This document shows positions 6,353 to 8,683 of a stretch of 8,683 bases of DNA, piece by piece; positions within the stretch are counted from its first letter, which is position 1; the number at the start of each line of letters is the position of its first letter. Origin of the DNA: Halieaceae bacterium. Its GTDB lineage: Bacteria; Pseudomonadota; Gammaproteobacteria; Pseudomonadales; Halieaceae. The position numbers and the translations under genes are program-made. The notes under the pieces were generated by a model. It saw only the letters and a program-made list of their open reading frames with translations. It was not told the origin of the DNA and ran no database searches. Location: assembly GCA_011523115.1 (NCBI GenBank), contig WTHO01000003.1, positions 1 through 8,683 of the forward strand, given 5' to 3'.

Positions 6353-6361
6353 TGTTATGAT
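6353..6361 (+). promoter_or_regulatory. Predicted extended -10 promoter of suhB
   Basis: TGTTATGAT combines the extended -10 TGn element with TATGAT (6356-6361, five of six to TATAAT). The hexamer 17 bp upstream (TATCGG, 6333-6338) is a poor -35, as is common for extended -10 promoters. Predicted start is near 6368, leaving a leader of about 22 nt. The discriminator is G/C-rich (GCGCCGCCC), a trait often linked to growth-rate control. Confidence 0.5.
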
Positions 6362-6389
6362 GCGCCGCCCTTTGAGACCGGATTTGGCG

Positions 6390-7178
6390 ATGGAACCCAC
6401 CGCATCCATGGCACTACGAGCAGCCCGCAAAGCGGGTGACCTGATTGTGCGTGCAGCGGATGATATGGATCGTGTTGGCTATCGCGCCAAAGCCGCCGCG
6501 GACTTCGTCACCGAAGTCGATATCGCTGCAGAAAAAGAAATCCTTTATCACCTGAGCAAAACCTACCCGGACCATCGCTTCGAATGCGAAGAGAGCGGGC
6601 TATCCGGAAACGAGGACGCTGAGTACACCTGGGTCATCGACCCACTCGACGGCACCAGTAACTTCCTCAGGGGCATACCGCATTACGCGGTGAGCATCGC
6701 TTGTCTTTATCGCGGCAAGATCGAGCATGCGGTGGTGTATGACCCCGTAAGGCGCGAGGAATTCATTGCCTCCCGGGGCAGAGGCGCGCAGCTCAATGGG
6801 CACCGCATCCGGGTCGGTGATCGTCAGGAGTTGCAGGAGACGCTGATCGGTACCGGGGTCCCATTTCTCGGTCATTGTGACGCACACCTCGACTGGTACT
6901 CGCAATCTCTGGTGGCGGTGACCAGTCGCTGCATGGGCATTCGCCGGGGCGGTTCCGCTGCGCTCGATTTGGCCTACGTGGCGGCCGGTCGACTCGACGG
7001 GTTTTGGGAAATGGGACTCAACCAATGGGATATCGCCGCGGGCGCCCTCTTGGTCCGGGAAGCCGGGGGCCTGATGACCGATCTATCAGGGGGTGAAGGC
7101 TGGTACGAGAGCGGCAATGTCGTCTGCGGCAATAGCAAACTGATGCGCCAGCTACTGCCCCTCGTCAAATGGTCTTAA
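6390..7178 (+). CDS. suhB: Inositol-1-monophosphatase family protein / Nus factor SuhB
   Basis: SuhB is a Mg2+-dependent inositol monophosphatase-fold protein; in E. coli it also joins the NusA/B/E/G antitermination complex and aids rRNA transcription and folding. The product is 262 aa (E. coli 267). Metal-site motifs are intact: CEESG with Glu67/Glu68, the DPLDGTSN motif at 84-91 (Asp84, Asp87), and the second motif WDIAAGALLVREAGG starting at Trp213 with Asp214. The frame is open to 6246, overlapping the trmJ start, but the N-terminus MEPTASMALRAARKAG aligns with SuhB, so ATG 6390 was chosen; its ribosome site is weak (GGA, 7 nt upstream). Synteny with trmJ and isc favours SuhB over HisN or CysQ paralogues; whether it has the Nus role here is inference. 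Confidence 0.95.
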   Translation: MEPTASMALRAARKAGDLIVRAADDMDRVGYRAKAAADFVTEVDIAAEKEILYHLSKTYPDHRFECEESGLSGNEDAEYTWVIDPLDGTSNFLRGIPHYAVSIACLYRGKIEHAVVYDPVRREEFIASRGRGAQLNGHRIRVGDRQELQETLIGTGVPFLGHCDAHLDWYSQSLVAVTSRCMGIRRGGSAALDLAYVAAGRLDGFWEMGLNQWDIAAGALLVREAGGLMTDLSGGEGWYESGNVVCGNSKLMRQLLPLVKWS

Positions 7179-7254
7179 CGGCTCAGTCGAACCCGGGGGC
7201 CGCGGCAACGCGACGGCAGAGCAAGCCCACTGCGGGAGGCCGTCTCCTCCGTAT
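7179..7254. other. Convergent gap between suhB and secF, no clear terminator
   Basis: The 76 bp are G/C-rich. One 5-bp stem (GGAGG at 7235-7239 with CCTCC at 7246-7250) is present but lacks a T-run on either strand, so no intrinsic terminator can be called for either convergent gene. Rho-dependent termination or overlapping 3' ends are possible. Confidence 0.4.
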
Positions 7255-8169
7255 CTAGGGAATCAGGCCTTCCTGATCAGCGCCTTCGCGCTCGGGCACC
7301 ATGACGTCCTCTTTACTGACTCCCAACTGCAGCAATGTGGTCGCCGCGACGTACATCGACGAGTAGGTGCCGACCGCGACGCCCACCAGCAGTGCAATAG
7401 CGAAACCGAAGATCATCTCGCCTCCAAAGAGGGCGAGTGCGGCCAGTACGAGCAAGGTGGTCAAAGAAGTGACCAGCGTTCGGCCCAAGGTCTCGCTGAG
7501 AGAGATGTCAATGACCTCGCTGGGGCTGGCCCGGCGGATCTTACGAAGATTCTCGCGAATTCTGTCCGAGACCACGATCGTGTCGTTAAGCGAGTAACCG
7601 ATCACCGCCAACAACGCCGCGAGTACCGTCAGGTCAAATTCGAGCCCGGTCAGCGAAAAGAAGCCCAGCGTGAAAACAACATCATGAGCCAGAGCGATGA
7701 CTGCGCCGAGCGCAAATTTAATTTGAAAGCGGAACGCCACGTAGAGCATCACCAAGCCCAGTGCCGTCAGCATGGCGATGCCACCATCGTCCCGGAGTTC
7801 TTCACCCACCTGAGGCCCGACGAATTCGATGCGGCGCAACTCGACGGACATCTCTGTGGCGCCACGCAGTTTTTCCACCATCACAGCGCCCTGCTCATCG
7901 GAATAGCCGTCGGGCAAACGCACCAGCACATCCCGATCGGTGCCAAAACTCACTACCACCGCTCCCTCGTACCCCTCGCGGGCGAGGGTTTCACGCACCT
8001 CAACCAGATCCGCACTATCGCTGTAGGCCACCTCCACCAAAGTGCCTCCGGTGAAATCCAGCCCCCAGTTGAGTTGCTTTAAACCCAGTGACACAACCGC
8101 CGTCAGGAGTGCAATACCTGAGAGCGCAACGGCAAGCCAACGCCATTTCATAAAGGGTATGGTTTTCAT
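7255..8169 (-). CDS. secF: Sec translocase accessory subunit SecF
   Basis: SecF, with SecD and YajC, associates with SecYEG in the inner membrane and uses the proton gradient to help complete protein export. The 304-aa protein has an N-terminal membrane segment (about 11-30), the [12 protein letters not shown] signature (36-47), a small periplasmic domain (about 50-130) with VGPQVGEEL, then a five-helix bundle (about 132-280). The [17 protein letters not shown] stretch (191-207) carries the conserved Asp of helix 4 implicated in proton transport. No zinc or other extra domain is seen. ATG 8169 overlaps the secD TGA as ATGA; GGGAG (8181-8177) lies upstream within secD, so coupling to secD is likely. 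Confidence 0.97.
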   Translation of the reverse strand: MKTIPFMKWRWLAVALSGIALLTAVVSLGLKQLNWGLDFTGGTLVEVAYSDSADLVEVRETLAREGYEGAVVVSFGTDRDVLVRLPDGYSDEQGAVMVEKLRGATEMSVELRRIEFVGPQVGEELRDDGGIAMLTALGLVMLYVAFRFQIKFALGAVIALAHDVVFTLGFFSLTGLEFDLTVLAALLAVIGYSLNDTIVVSDRIRENLRKIRRASPSEVIDISLSETLGRTLVTSLTTLLVLAALALFGGEMIFGFAIALLVGVAVGTYSSMYVAATTLLQLGVSKEDVMVPEREGADQEGLIP

Positions 8170-8683
8170 GAACTGGCTCCCGGCGTGGTCGCAGCCACTC
8201 GCCCTACGCCGCCGATCGACAAGGTTTTGACACGCCGCCCCCCGTACACAAGATTAATCAACGCGCGGGTGCCCATGATGGAAGAGAACATGGAGGTCAG
8301 GATGCCAACGGACAGCGTTACGGCGAATCCTTTCACCGGCCCCGTACCGACAGCGTAAAGAATAATCGCCACAATCAGCGTTGTGATGTTGGCGTCGAGT
8401 ATGGTGACGATCGCCCGCTCAAAGCCACTGTTGATCGCCGTCTGGGGTGACGCTCCCCCCACTATCTCTTCACGAATTCTCGCAAAAATCAGGACGTTGG
8501 CATCCACCGCCATGCCCACAGTCAGCACGATGCCAGCGATCCCCGGCAGCGTCAGGGTGGCGCCCAATATGGACATCACGCCAACCAGTAAAACCAAATG
8601 ACCGGCCAGTGCCACCACGGCCGCGACACCAAAAACGCGGTAGTAAAGCATCATAAAAATGACGGCCAGTGCCAGACCTGCCT
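8166..8683 (-). CDS. secD: Sec translocase accessory subunit SecD, C-terminal part
   Basis: The last 171 residues of SecD are present; the N-terminus and the large periplasmic P1 domain lie beyond the right edge. The fragment covers most of the C-terminal RND-like membrane domain: [38 protein letters not shown] with the conserved Asp of helix 4, [11 protein letters not shown], the DANITTLI segment, [20 protein letters not shown] and the final [15 protein letters not shown]. The tail after LSIGG ([12 protein letters not shown]) is short and variable. The internal ATG at 8654 is not the start; the frame stays open to the edge with SecD-like sequence. It overlaps secF by 4 bp in one operon. Confidence 0.96.
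   Translation of the reverse strand, partial: AGLALAVIFMMLYYRVFGVAAVVALAGHLVLLVGVMSILGATLTLPGIAGIVLTVGMAVDANVLIFARIREEIVGGASPQTAINSGFERAIVTILDANITTLIVAIILYAVGTGPVKGFAVTLSVGILTSMFSSIMGTRALINLVYGGRRVKTLSIGGVGRVAATTPGASS

Noticed and set aside
7235..7250. Bidirectional terminator between suhB and secF
   Set aside because: The stem is only 5 bp and lacks a T-run on either strand.
7684..8082. A 132-codon plus-strand frame opposite secF
   Set aside because: It is antisense to the conserved periplasmic and membrane portion of secF, with His/Gln-rich translation typical of a reverse-frame artefact.
1..8683. Mobile element, CRISPR, toxin-antitoxin, phage or biosynthetic cluster
   Set aside because: The coding space is fully explained by conserved core genes in syntenic order; no transposase, integrase, spacer-repeat array or unexplained gap over about 140 bp was seen.

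Overview
The window is a chromosomal segment from a gammaproteobacterium, most likely a marine member of the Pseudomonadales/Cellvibrionales side (for example OM60/NOR5-like). This rests on the gene order, on proteins whose key residues fall at the same or nearly the same positions as in the E. coli Isc proteins, and on a G+C content that looks to be in the high fifties by eye. The species cannot be named from the sequence. Nearly everything is on the minus strand; only suhB is on the plus strand. Coding density is very high.

Right to left, in the direction of most transcription: the C-terminal part of secD (8683 to 8166) overlaps secF by 4 bp (8169 to 7255); both are Sec translocase accessory membrane proteins. 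A 76-bp convergent gap separates secF from suhB, which runs rightward (6390 to 7178). suhB diverges from trmJ (6290 to 5550) across 99 bp that holds an extended -10 promoter and a perfect 15-bp dyad. Downstream of trmJ lies the complete housekeeping iron-sulfur cluster operon iscR-iscS-iscU-iscA-hscB-hscA-fdx (5495 to 174), followed by the first 16 codons of ndk, which runs off the left edge.

The isc genes form one machine. IscS takes sulfur from cysteine, IscU scaffolds the new [2Fe-2S] cluster, Fdx supplies electrons, HscB and HscA drive release of the cluster from IscU through its LPPVK motif, and IscA acts as an A-type carrier. IscR, itself a [2Fe-2S] protein, senses cluster supply. A near-consensus type 1 IscR operator sits on the iscR promoter, so the operon is very probably autorepressed. 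From iscU to fdx the genes are packed with gaps or overlaps of only a few bases, and two of them (hscB, fdx) appear to start with GTG.

The window is essentially conserved core genome. I found no mobile element, CRISPR, tRNA, rRNA or unknown multigene system. The points worth a second look are regulatory or comparative: the very compact iscR promoter and operator, the structured and repeat-bearing iscR-iscS spacer, the lack of iscX between fdx and ndk and of cysE between trmJ and iscR, a promoter with a 5'-terminal hairpin in front of ndk, and the dyad between trmJ and suhB.
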